A stretch of DNA of 8,473 bases, taken from the NCBI GenBank assembly GCA_910577365.1, contig CAJTMU010000097.1:1-8473 (forward strand), given 5' to 3'. The notes below the pieces were generated by a model, which was given only the letters and a program-made list of their open reading frames with translations, was not told the origin of the DNA and made no database searches. Both the position numbers and the translations under genes were made by a program. Positions 1-6,485 of the stretch are shown here, piece after piece; the first letter of the stretch is position 1; every line of letters begins with the position of its first letter. This DNA is from an uncultured Oscillospiraceae bacterium. Lineage in GTDB: Bacteria > Bacillota > Clostridia > Oscillospirales > Ruminococcaceae.

Positions 1-2636
1 TCCGCGTTGTCCTCAAACAGAGAGTTAGCCCAAGCGGGACCCTTACCCTCCTTATTGGTGGTGTAGGGAGTGGAAGGCTCAGAGCCTGCCCAGATAGAGG
101 AGCAGCCCGTAGCGTTGGCAATATACATTCTGTCGCCAAACAGCTGAGTTACCAGCTTAGCGTAAGGAGTTTCACCGCAGCCTGCGCATGCGCCGGAGAA
201 TTCAAGCAGCGGCTGCTTGAACTGCGAACCCTTAACGGTGGTATCCTTGAACTTCTCAAGAACTTCGGGCTTATCGCTAACCTTGGATACCGCATAGTTG
301 AACGCTTCCTGCTGATCCCTCTGAGTTTCGATGGGCTTCATAACGATAGCCTTCTCCTTAGCAGGACATACCTGCGCGCAAACGCCGCAGCCCGTGCAGT
401 CCAGTGTGGAAACAGCCATGGAATACTTAAGACCGGGCAGACCGGTAGCATCCTTTATCTTGGCGGACGCAGGAGCTGCGGAAGCCTCTGCATCATTCAT
501 AATAAACGGACGAATTACCGCATGCGGGCATACATATGAGCACTGGTTGCACTGAATGCAGTTCTCAGGTATCCACTGGGGAACATCAACCGCAATACCG
601 CGCTTCTCAAACGCCGCCGAACCCTGCGGGAACGTGCCGTCCGCAATATCCACAAAAGTGGAAACAGGCAAAGAGTCGCCGCGCTGAGCGTTTACGGGAA
701 TCTGAATATTGTTTACAAAGTCAACCAGCTTCTTGTCATCGCCAGTTGCCTTGTGAACGGGAAGCTCACCGACAGCGTCAGCCCAAGCTGCGGGTACGTC
801 AACCTTGATAACCTCGCCCGCACCCTTTTCGATTGCGGCGTAGTTCATGTTGACGATATCGTCACCCTTCTTAGCAAAGGACTTATATGCCATTTTCTTC
901 ATGTAATCAATGGCCTGATCCGCGGGAATGATGTTCGCGATGGAGAAGAAAGCGGACTGGAGAACGGTGTTGGTCTTGTTGCCCAAGCCAATCTCTTTAG
1001 CTACCTTGATAGCATTGATGATGTAAAAATTGATGTTGTTCTTTGCAATGTAAGCCTTTACGGGAGCGGGCAGCTTCTCGTCCAGCTCCTCAGGAGTCCA
1101 CTGGCAGTTAAGCAGGAACGAACCGCCGGGGATAACGTCCTGAACCATATCGTACTTGTCGATATAGGAAGGATTATGGCAGGCAACAAAGTTCGCCTTG
1201 TTTACAAAGTAGGTAGACTTGATGGGGCTCTTGCCAAATCTCAGGTGAGAAATGGTTACGCCGCCCGACTTCTTGGAGTCGTAAGCGAAATAAGCCTGCG
1301 CGTACATATCGGTGTGGTCGCCGATAATCTTGATGGAGTTCTTGTTCGCGCCAACGGTACCATCGGAGCCAAGACCCCAGAACTTGCAGCAGGTAGTGCC
1401 CTCAGGTGTGGTGTTGGGGTTATCGGTGATAGCCAAGGACAGCTTTGTAACGTCGTCTTCAATACCGATTGTAAATACGGGCTTCTCGGTGTTATTGTAT
1501 ACTGCAATGATCTGAGCGGGGCTGCAATCCTTGCTGCCCAGACCGTAACGGCCGGTAAATACAGGAACATCGTTAAACTTGTTCTCTCTTCTGAGTGCCG
1601 CAACAACGTCGAGGTACAGAGGCTCGCCCATGGAGCCAGGCTCCTTGGTTCTGTCGAGAACGGATATCTTCTTGACAGTTGAGGGGATTGCGTCAACGAA
1701 AGCAGAGGAAACAAACGGTCTGTACAGTCTAACCTTTACCAGTCCGACCTTCTTGCCCTGCGCGTTAAGATAGTCGATGGTCTCTTCGATTGTGTCGCAG
1801 ACAGAACCCATTGCAACGATAACCTGCTCCGCGTCCTCCGCACCGTAGTAGTTGAACAGCTTGTAGTTCGTGCCGATCTCGGCGTTCACCTTGTTCATGT
1901 ACTCAGTAACCACGTCGGGGATAGCGTTGTAGTAGTTGTTGCATGCCTCGCGTGCCTGGAAGAAGATGTCGGGATTCTGAGCCGTACCGCGGAGAACGGG
2001 GTTCTCGGGGTTCAGCGCTCTGTCGCGGAAAGCCTGAATGGAATCCCAGTCAACCATCTTAGCCAGCGTATCATAATCCCATACCTCAATCTTCTGAATC
2101 TCGTGGGAGGTTCTGAAGCCATCAAAGAAATGCAGGAAAGGAACTCTGCCCTTGATGGTGGAAAGATGAGCAACTGCGCCCAGATCCATAACCTCCTGAG
2201 GGTTAGTGGAACAGAGCATGGCATAACCGGTCTGACGACACGCATAAACGTCGCTGTGGTCGCCGAAAATAGACAGAGCGTGAGAAGCGATAGCTCTTGC
2301 GGAAACATGGATAACCGAGGGAAGCAGCTCACCCGCGATCTTATACATATTCGGGATCATAAGCAGCAGACCCTGCGAAGCGGTGTAGGTGGTGGTCAGA
2401 GCGCCCGCGTTCAGCGCGCCGTGAACAGCGCCGGCAGCGCCAGCCTCCGACTGCATCTCAACAACCTTTACCTCCTCACCGAAAATATTCTTTCTGCCCG
2501 CGGTAGCCCAAGAATCTGTAACTTCCGCCATTACGGACGAAGGTGTGATGGGGTAAATCGCCGCCATATCGGTAAACGCATATGAAACGTGACCTGCGGC
2601 GTTATTACCGTCCATCGTAAGCTTTTGTCTTGCCAT
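1..2636 (-). CDS. nifJ: Pyruvate:ferredoxin (flavodoxin) oxidoreductase, N-terminal 878 codons, runs off the window
   Basis: Cytoplasmic enzyme that oxidatively decarboxylates pyruvate with CoA to acetyl-CoA and CO2, reducing ferredoxin or flavodoxin; the core energy step of many strict anaerobes. I translated the frame from the ATG at 2636 and it is open to the window edge. Residues fit the single-chain family with the numbering of the Desulfovibrio africanus enzyme: T31 in YPITPSS, E64 in MQSEAGA and R114 in SARAI at the thiamine-diphosphate site; an EKR motif at 677-679; two 4Fe-4S motifs with Cys 693/696/699/703 and 747/750/753/757; and the third-cluster cysteines C817, C820 (CAGCGE) and C845 (ATGCSS). 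The family is about 1,170-1,200 residues, so roughly the last 300 residues, including the fourth cysteine of that cluster, lie outside. No frameshift or stop was seen. Its own promoter and a strong ribosome binding site precede it. Confidence 0.97.
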   Translation of the reverse strand, partial: MARQKLTMDGNNAAGHVSYAFTDMAAIYPITPSSVMAEVTDSWATAGRKNIFGEEVKVVEMQSEAGAAGAVHGALNAGALTTTYTASQGLLLMIPNMYKIAGELLPSVIHVSARAIASHALSIFGDHSDVYACRQTGYAMLCSTNPQEVMDLGAVAHLSTIKGRVPFLHFFDGFRTSHEIQKIEVWDYDTLAKMVDWDSIQAFRDRALNPENPVLRGTAQNPDIFFQAREACNNYYNAIPDVVTEYMNKVNAEIGTNYKLFNYYGAEDAEQVIVAMGSVCDTIEETIDYLNAQGKKVGLVKVRLYRPFVSSAFVDAIPSTVKKISVLDRTKEPGSMGEPLYLDVVAALRRENKFNDVPVFTGRYGLGSKDCSPAQIIAVYNNTEKPVFTIGIEDDVTKLSLAITDNPNTTPEGTTCCKFWGLGSDGTVGANKNSIKIIGDHTDMYAQAYFAYDSKKSGGVTISHLRFGKSPIKSTYFVNKANFVACHNPSYIDKYDMVQDVIPGGSFLLNCQWTPEELDEKLPAPVKAYIAKNNINFYIINAIKVAKEIGLGNKTNTVLQSAFFSIANIIPADQAIDYMKKMAYKSFAKKGDDIVNMNYAAIEKGAGEVIKVDVPAAWADAVGELPVHKATGDDKKLVDFVNNIQIPVNAQRGDSLPVSTFVDIADGTFPQGSAAFEKRGIAVDVPQWIPENCIQCNQCSYVCPHAVIRPFIMNDAEASAAPASAKIKDATGLPGLKYSMAVSTLDCTGCGVCAQVCPAKEKAIVMKPIETQRDQQEAFNYAVSKVSDKPEVLEKFKDTTVKGSQFKQPLLEFSGACAGCGETPYAKLVTQLFGDRMYIANATGCSSIWAGSEPSTPYTTNKEGKGPAWANSLFEDNA

Positions 2637-2645
2637 TGGTTTTTT

Positions 2646-2652
2646 CCTCCTT
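2646..2652 (-). promoter_or_regulatory. Ribosome binding site of nifJ
   Basis: On the minus strand the sequence reads AAGGAGG, a full anti-Shine-Dalgarno match, nine bases before the ATG at 2636. It fixes that ATG, rather than the internal ATG at codon 8, as the start. Confidence 0.9.
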
Positions 2653-2660
2653 ATTTATAC

Positions 2661-2686
2661 AAAGGCAGCGCGAAATGCGCGCCTTT
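2661..2686 (-). other. Hairpin in the nifJ leader, near the predicted 5' end
   Basis: Arms AAAGGC/GCCTTT and GCGC/GCGC form a ten-pair stem with one bulged base and a five-base loop (2672-2676). The predicted transcription start is about 2693, so the stem starts within about ten bases of the RNA 5' end and finishes eight bases before the ribosome binding site. On the minus strand only TTT follows, so it is a poor terminator in that direction; the five T residues lie on the plus-strand side. A 5' mRNA-stabilising stem is the simplest reading, but this is inference. Confidence 0.5.
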
Positions 2687-2699
2687 TTACTCAACTTAT

Positions 2700-2728
2700 A
2701 TTTTACCACATTTTCACCGATTTGTAAA
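2700..2728 (-). promoter_or_regulatory. Sigma-A type promoter of nifJ
   Basis: On the minus strand: -35 TTTACA (2723-2728), a 17-base spacer, and -10 TAAAAT (2700-2705) preceded by TG-G as an extended -10. It sits 41 bases after the stop codon of the PepSY lipoprotein gene and about 65 bases before the nifJ start. nifJ therefore probably has its own transcript. A partial inverted repeat, TCACC (2714-2718) and GGTGA (2738-2742), straddles the -35 box and could be an operator. Confidence 0.75.
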
Positions 2729-2768
2729 TAGCAATTTGGTGATTTTAATGAAATTTTTTTACTTTTCG

Positions 2769-3911
2769 TTACTCTGCCTCATATTCAATAATTTTTCCTG
2801 TTGCCGCGTCAATTGTGTATTCGTACTCGATTCCACTGACGATAAATTCAATTTCATACTCCTCCCTACCGTCATCGAGGTCAAACTCGGTTTTGGTAAA
2901 GGTAACATCTGAAGCTGAGAATCCCGCATGAGCCAAAGCAGCAGCTTTAGCTTCCTCCAAAGTTACGCTTCCGCCTGCCGGATTGGCGGTTGGAATGCTC
3001 AGTGCTTCCTTCGAGTGGGACATCACCATGCCGCTCTCGGCGGCTATCTTATAATCATATTCGTAATCACCGGATACAAATTCAACGTCGTACTCCGCAC
3101 GCCCGTTGTCACGCTCCAGCTCAACCTTAGTAAATGTCACGTCAGAATCGGAAAGACCCGCATGGTCAAGTGCTGCAGCCTTGGCTTGTTCGGAGGTAAT
3201 GCCGCCGTTCAAGGGATTTGCCGACCTTATATCCAGCGCTTCCTTTGAATGGGACAGCACCGCACCGCTCTCGGCAGCTATTTCGTATTCATATTCATGA
3301 TCAGACGTTACAAATTCGACATCGTACTCCTCGCGTCCGTCATCACGCTCCAGCTCGACTTTGGTAAATGTAACGTCAGAGACGGAAAGCCCCGCGTGGT
3401 CAAGCGCTGCGGCTTTGGCTTCCTCGGCTGATATTCTGCCTGCTGCGGGTACCGACGAATTTTCGTCTGACGTAGGCTGAGAGGCGGTTGACTGATCCGA
3501 ATTGACTGACGGCTTTTCGGTTTTCGGCGGAGTAGTCTGAGCGTTATTGGGCGGTGTTTTTTCTGAAACATCTTCCGTTCCGGAAGAAACTATAATTTTT
3601 GAAAATTTCAGAATGGCTCCGTCTTCCGCACTTATATCATACTCATATTTATATTCACCCACAGTAAACTCTATGTCGTATTCATTATCGTCACGGTCGT
3701 ACTCCGTCTTTGTTACAGTAACCTCTTCAGCGGTAAGACCCGCATGATTAAAAGCGGCTTTTTCTGCCTCCTTTGCGCCAATAACGCCGGAAGGTTCTGA
3801 ATTTACGGAATCTCCTGCTCCGCTGTTTCCTGATGAGTTCTGTGTGTCAGCACAGCCCGATAGCATCAAAGCTGCAATAATACCTATAAATGCAATTTTT
3901 GCCTTGTTCAC
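2769..3911 (-). CDS. Secreted lipoprotein with four PepSY repeats
   Basis: A 380-residue protein predicted to be anchored on the outer face of the membrane. The GTG at 3911 is chosen because AAGGAGG lies eight bases upstream and the protein then opens with NKAKIAFIGI and the lipobox LSGC, with the lipidated cysteine at residue 20. Extending to the GTG at 3995 would add 28 residues in front of the signal peptide, without a good ribosome site. Four PepSY-like repeats follow at about 44-105, 158-222, 237-300 and 315-377. Each has an E/A-rich helix ending in HAG, a TKxE strand, a D/E-rich turn, a Y-[DE]-[IV]-E-F strand and a TG/SG-type end. A Ser/Thr/Pro-rich linker (about 106-157) separates repeat 1 from the rest. 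PepSY domains occur in peptidase propeptides and in many cell-surface proteins of Firmicutes; some are thought to inhibit proteases. The actual partner here is unknown. The gene has its own promoter and no clear terminator. Confidence 0.9.
   Translation of the reverse strand: MNKAKIAFIGIIAALMLSGCADTQNSSGNSGAGDSVNSEPSGVIGAKEAEKAAFNHAGLTAEEVTVTKTEYDRDDNEYDIEFTVGEYKYEYDISAEDGAILKFSKIIVSSGTEDVSEKTPPNNAQTTPPKTEKPSVNSDQSTASQPTSDENSSVPAAGRISAEEAKAAALDHAGLSVSDVTFTKVELERDDGREEYDVEFVTSDHEYEYEIAAESGAVLSHSKEALDIRSANPLNGGITSEQAKAAALDHAGLSDSDVTFTKVELERDNGRAEYDVEFVSGDYEYDYKIAAESGMVMSHSKEALSIPTANPAGGSVTLEEAKAAALAHAGFSASDVTFTKTEFDLDDGREEYEIEFIVSGIEYEYTIDAATGKIIEYEAE
2781..3440 (-). repeat. Tandem PepSY coding repeats 2, 3 and 4 (period 234 bp)
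   Basis: Within the lipoprotein gene three consecutive units repeat exactly every 78 codons. The HAG motif falls at residues 172, 250 and 328, and the stretch from EAKAAAL or QAKAAAL to DVTFTK recurs in each. DNA identity is visibly lower than protein similarity, with many third-position differences, so the duplication is old and the protein has been kept under selection. The first, more distant unit lies at 3597-3782. Confidence 0.85.
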
Positions 3912-3919
3912 AAAATTGT

Positions 3920-3926
3920 CCTCCTT
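3920..3926 (-). promoter_or_regulatory. Ribosome binding site that decides the GTG start of the PepSY lipoprotein
   Basis: Minus strand AAGGAGG, eight bases before GTG at 3911. It is the best ribosome site in the leader. A second GGAGG (3957-3961) lies upstream within a small hairpin (3940-3964) but is not well placed for a long frame. Confidence 0.85.
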
Positions 3927-4011
3927 ATAAAAGAAATTCAAACGTTGGCAAAGTGCCTCCGTTTCTTTAGATTGCTTATTAACCTCTCTTTCCACCTATA
4001 ATTATACCATT

Positions 4012-4040
4012 ATTATAGCACTATTATAATATTTTTTCAA
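4012..4040 (-). promoter_or_regulatory. Sigma-A type promoter of the PepSY lipoprotein gene
   Basis: Minus strand: -35 TTGAAA (4035-4040), a 17-base spacer and a perfect -10 TATAAT (4012-4017) with extended TG-C. A second TATAAT at 4001-4006, also with TG-G in front, could give an alternative start but lacks a good -35. The predicted leader is about 95 bases. Confidence 0.8.
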
Positions 4041-4080
4041 GCCACAGCAGAAAAAAATTCCATTTACATGGGTATAGAGT

Positions 4081-4259
4081 CTGTATATAAAGGTTGACCA
4101 AGAGCTGATTATTTAGAAAATTTCAAAATTTCCGCAAGCACGCTCCGTTCGCTTCGCGCGATTGCGGAAACCGGTCATAATTTGCTTCACAAATTATAAC
4201 ACTTTTTGAAATTCCATGCGACGAGGTTTCGTGTCATATAAGCTTTTTCTACAAGCTGA
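4081..4259. repeat. Structured intergenic repeat, copy 1
   Basis: About 179 bp aligning along its length to the copy at 6262-6449, from CTGTATATAA to TTTTTCTACAAGCTG. It can fold into a three-way junction. The closing stem is AATTTCAAAA/TTTTGAAATT (4119-4128 with 4204-4213). Next is a 9-bp stem TTTCCGCAA/TTGCGGAAA (4129-4137 with 4162-4170), then a stem around GTCATAATTTG (4174-4184 with 4190-4200) with one C-A mismatch. No open reading frame is visible. It lies between the vWA gene and the PepSY promoter. It lacks a 9-bp segment that copy 2 carries in the loop of the second stem. It may be a small non-autonomous mobile element or a structured RNA; its family was not recognised. Confidence 0.75.
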
Positions 4260-4289
4260 CTTAACCCCCTAAAAAGGGGGTTAAGTCAG
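4256..4289. other. Perfect 15-bp hairpin next to repeat copy 1
   Basis: Arms CTGACTTAACCCCCT and AGGGGGTTAAGTCAG pair without mismatch around a four-base loop (4271-4274). No T run follows on either strand, so it is not a canonical terminator as it stands. It lies 168 bases after the vWA stop codon and overlaps the edge of the structured repeat, in the same relative position as the terminator hairpin next to copy 2. It may be a terminator cut off from its T tract. Confidence 0.7.
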
Positions 4290-4331
4290 TCTATTTATAA
4301 AGTGTTGATTTGGGATGATTTAATTAAATTT

Positions 4332-4454
4332 GAAATTTTCGGCGGACTGCCCGACACAGCTAACTCTGCATCACAAAGCCAACTGTGTCATGATCTCGCG
4401 AAAAATTTCCCGCGTCAATATTGTGTTGAGGTTTCCTTAGATAACACCAATATT
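4332..4454. other. Further stem-loops downstream of the vWA gene; no gene seen
   Basis: This stretch completes the roughly 400-base gene-free region between the vWA stop and the PepSY promoter. Three pairings are visible: GAAATTTTCG (4332-4341) with CGAAAAATTTC (4399-4409), one bulge; inside it GACACAG (4353-4359) with CTGTGTC (4383-4389); and separately AATATTGTGTT (4417-4427) with AACACCAATATT (4444-4455 region), one bulge, directly after the vWA stop. None is followed by a T tract on the minus strand. They may end or protect the vWA transcript, but I do not recognise a known RNA. Confidence 0.4.
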
Positions 4455-4456
4455 AA

Positions 4457-6028
4457 TCAATAGATTTTTTTCGCCTTTTCAACAATAGCCGCAAACTCTT
4501 TTTTCTCGCTGCTCGTTCCGCTGTTGGCGGCAAGCTCCAGAACGCTGTCAAAGGTAGACGTGCCCTTGTATTCGGAATTTCTGAGTATCATTCCAAACTC
4601 TGCTACCGCGCTCGTAAACCAGAAATCCTCCGAAAGAGCACCGTCCATAATCGTTTCGGGAACTATGGTTTCCTCAAGAACGCTCTCCTCACTGCCTATC
4701 GGCTTGTAACGGGTAGATATCTTGCAGATATCCGTGCTGCCGATGCTCTCCGAGCCGGAGAACTCAAGCTCATATTCCGCAACCTCCTGTTCCGAGCCGG
4801 TCAGCGCCACTTCGTACAGCACTGTAACGCTGTGACCCGCGCCAAGCTCTCCCGCGTCTTTGGTATCGTCGGCGAAATCTGAATTTTCCAGCATTCTGTT
4901 TTCATAGCCTATCAGACGGTAGCCCTTGACCGTTTCGGGGTTGAACTCCAACTGGAATTTAACGTCCTTCGCCACTGTAAAGAAAGTCGCGCCCTTTTCT
5001 TCTATAAGCACTCTCTCGGCTTCGGTAACGGAATCTATATAGCTGTAATTTCCATTGCCGTTGTCGGCAAGCGTTTCCATCTTGTTATCCTTTATATTTC
5101 CCATTCCCACGCCGATAACGGAGAGATAAACGCCGCTCTCGCGCTTTTCCTCTATCAGCTTTTTAAGCTCGCTCTCGCTGGTAACGCCCACGTTAAGGTC
5201 GCCGTCAGTGGCGAGTATCACACGGTTTATGCCGCCTTCAATGAAATTCCTTTCGGCAACCTCATAGGCTGCCTGAATACCGCCCTCGCCGTTGGTACTG
5301 CCGTATGCCACGAGCGAGGAAAGCTCATCCATTATCCTGTCCTTATCGTTCACCGTAGCGCCGTCAATAAGCGTTTTATTGCTCGCGGCGTATGTCACAA
5401 CGGATATTCTGTCGTTCTCGCCCATGTTTTCCGTCACAAGCGCAAACGCCCTTTTTATCAGCGGAAGCTTGTCGTAGGAGTCCATAGATCCCGATGAATC
5501 TATCAGAAATACCAGATTTGACGGCGGCATTTCAGAAGTGTCTACCTTTTTGGTCTGAAGCCCGATTTTCAGCAGCTTTGTGTTATCGTTCCACGGACAG
5601 TCACCCATCTCCACACTTGTGCTGAATGCTTTTCCATCTTCGGGTTCAGGATAATCGTAGGAGAAGTAATTCAGCATTTCCTCGATTCTTACCGCACCCT
5701 CAGGTACCTCATCGCCGTTATTAATATGGCGCCTTATATTGGTATAGGAAGCGGTATCCACGTCCGCAGAAAAAGTGGACAGCGGCTCGATCCGCGGGTT
5801 CTTAAAGCCCGACTCCTTAATGGCGGAATACTCCTCGGTGTTCCAATCCTCCGGTTCCATGTCCATAAGCCCTTCCGCTATCTGATGATCATATTTGTCT
5901 GCCGCGTTGTTCATTCCTGGCGCAAAATTGTCCATAGCTTTCAAACCCTGAGCGCAGCCCGCAAGCAGCGACGCGGCGGCACAAACGGCGGTTATAACGG
6001 TTATCTTTTTTAAATGATTTCTTAACAT
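4457..6028 (-). CDS. YfbK-like von Willebrand factor A lipoprotein
   Basis: A 523-residue predicted lipoprotein. The signal peptide has KK at 7-8, a hydrophobic core and lipobox LLAGC with the lipidated cysteine at 25. Residues about 80-165 match the N-terminal region typical of YfbK-type proteins (PLSTFSADVDTASYTNIRR). A vWA domain follows at about 170-345 with a complete metal-ion-dependent adhesion site: DSSGS at 177-181, T245 in YGSTNG, and D275 in TDGDLNVG. The C-terminal part, about 350-515, corresponds to the DUF3520 region. Length is close to E. coli YfbK (about 575). vWA domains bind protein ligands through a metal ion, so a surface binding or assembly role is likely, but the ligand is not known. 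The ATG at 6028 has AAAGGAG eight bases upstream. The gene stands alone with its own promoter. Confidence 0.92.
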   Translation of the reverse strand: MLRNHLKKITVITAVCAAASLLAGCAQGLKAMDNFAPGMNNAADKYDHQIAEGLMDMEPEDWNTEEYSAIKESGFKNPRIEPLSTFSADVDTASYTNIRRHINNGDEVPEGAVRIEEMLNYFSYDYPEPEDGKAFSTSVEMGDCPWNDNTKLLKIGLQTKKVDTSEMPPSNLVFLIDSSGSMDSYDKLPLIKRAFALVTENMGENDRISVVTYAASNKTLIDGATVNDKDRIMDELSSLVAYGSTNGEGGIQAAYEVAERNFIEGGINRVILATDGDLNVGVTSESELKKLIEEKRESGVYLSVIGVGMGNIKDNKMETLADNGNGNYSYIDSVTEAERVLIEEKGATFFTVAKDVKFQLEFNPETVKGYRLIGYENRMLENSDFADDTKDAGELGAGHSVTVLYEVALTGSEQEVAEYELEFSGSESIGSTDICKISTRYKPIGSEESVLEETIVPETIMDGALSEDFWFTSAVAEFGMILRNSEYKGTSTFDSVLELAANSGTSSEKKEFAAIVEKAKKIY

Positions 6029-6035
6029 AAAATTA

Positions 6036-6042
6036 CTCCTTT
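6036..6042 (-). promoter_or_regulatory. Ribosome binding site of the vWA lipoprotein
   Basis: Minus strand AAAGGAG seven bases before the ATG at 6028. It supports this start, which gives a normal lipoprotein signal peptide. Confidence 0.8.
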
Positions 6043-6119
6043 CGGTTGGTCAGAACGTTCTTGCATATAATACTCGGCAAGTATCAAAAAGGCTGCGAGG
6101 AATTTCCTTTTCTTTGCCC

Positions 6120-6148
6120 ATAATATCACATATTTCATTTAAAATCAA
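6120..6148 (-). promoter_or_regulatory. Sigma-A type promoter of the vWA lipoprotein gene
   Basis: Minus strand: -35 TTGATT (6143-6148), a 17-base spacer and -10 TATTAT (6120-6125) with extended TG-A. The predicted start is near 6113, giving a leader of about 85 bases. A set of TGTAAC boxes lies just upstream. Confidence 0.7.
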
Positions 6149-6163
6149 TATTTATGACATAAT

Positions 6164-6222
6164 TGTAACCGTTTCAGCTTATATTGTAACTGTTTTGTTA
6201 CTTTTAGCACGTAATTTGTAAC
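6164..6222 (-). promoter_or_regulatory. Phased TGTAAC (GTTACA) box array, candidate activator site
   Basis: Plus-strand TGTAAC occurs at 6164-6169, 6185-6190 and 6217-6222; read with the vWA gene these are GTTACA. Spacings of 21 and 32 bases are close to two and three helical turns. An inverted GTTAC at 6197-6201 also makes a palindrome with the middle box. The array begins about 16 bases upstream of the vWA -35 box, where OmpR-family activators often bind direct repeats. The regulator is not identified. Confidence 0.5.
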
Positions 6223-6230
6223 CGAAATGT

Positions 6231-6258
6231 AAAAAACGGGAGCATTTGCGCTCCCGTC
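6231..6258 (-). terminator. Rho-independent terminator (distal hairpin copy)
   Basis: Minus strand ACGGGAGC/GCTCCCGT, an eight-pair stem with a six-base loop (6244-6249), directly followed by TTTTT. It is a textbook terminator for transcription coming from the ASCH gene. Positions 6234-6258 are identical to 6450-6474, on the far side of the structured repeat. Confidence 0.85.
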
Positions 6259-6261
6259 GGA

Positions 6262-6449
6262 CTGTATATAATGGTTGACTAAGGGGGGGACTATTTAAAA
6301 AAATTTCAAAATTTACGCAAGCACGCTCCGTTCGCTTCGCTCACTATGCGCGATTGCGGAACCGGTCAGAATTTGCTTCGCAAATTCTGACACTTTTTGA
6401 AATTTAATGCGACGACGTTGCATGATTTATGGGCTTTTTCTACAAGCTG
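6262..6449. repeat. Structured intergenic repeat, copy 2, flanked by a 25-bp direct repeat
   Basis: About 188 bp, the same orientation as copy 1 at 4081-4259. The same three-way junction can form: AAATTTCAAAA/TTTTGAAATTT (6301-6311 with 6395-6405); CGCAA/TTGCG (6316-6320 with 6354-6358); and a perfect 12-bp stem GTCAGAATTTGC/GCAAATTCTGAC (6365-6376 with 6380-6391). The pair G6369-C6387 replaces T4178-A4196 of copy 1, a compensatory change. The ends show only weak inverted similarity. No coding capacity is seen. The flanking 25-bp duplication looks like a target-site duplication. Confidence 0.75.
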
Positions 6450-6474
6450 AAACGGGAGCATTTGCGCTCCCGTC
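6450..6474 (-). terminator. Proximal copy of the terminator hairpin, T tract interrupted
   Basis: Exact 25-bp match to 6234-6258, starting 11 bases after the ASCH stop codon. On the minus strand the stem is followed by only TTT before CAGCTTG of the structured repeat, so termination is probably weaker than at the distal copy. On the plus strand CTTTTATTT follows, but there is no plus-strand gene nearby. Confidence 0.65.
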
Positions 6475-6485
6475 TTTTATTTAAC

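Noticed and set aside
753..1682. Plus-strand 309-codon open frame
   Set aside because: It is antisense to nifJ, whose catalytic and cluster motifs are read on the other strand; its translation resembles no family and has no ribosome site.
2661..2688. Terminator on the plus strand
   Set aside because: The stem is followed by five T residues on the plus strand, but no plus-strand gene ends here; it is better read as the nifJ leader stem.
2769..3440. CRISPR-like array
   Set aside because: The regular period is 234 bp and lies within coding sequence for protein repeats; there are no short identical repeats with unique spacers.
3925..3954. Leader peptide TTG to TAA just before the PepSY ribosome site
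   Set aside because: Nine codons only, a TTG start four bases from GGAGG, and no regulatory amino-acid run; chance is more likely.
3911..3995. Upstream GTG start for the PepSY lipoprotein, adding 28 residues
   Set aside because: The extension would sit in front of a lipoprotein signal peptide, and the strong AAGGAGG serves the GTG at 3911.
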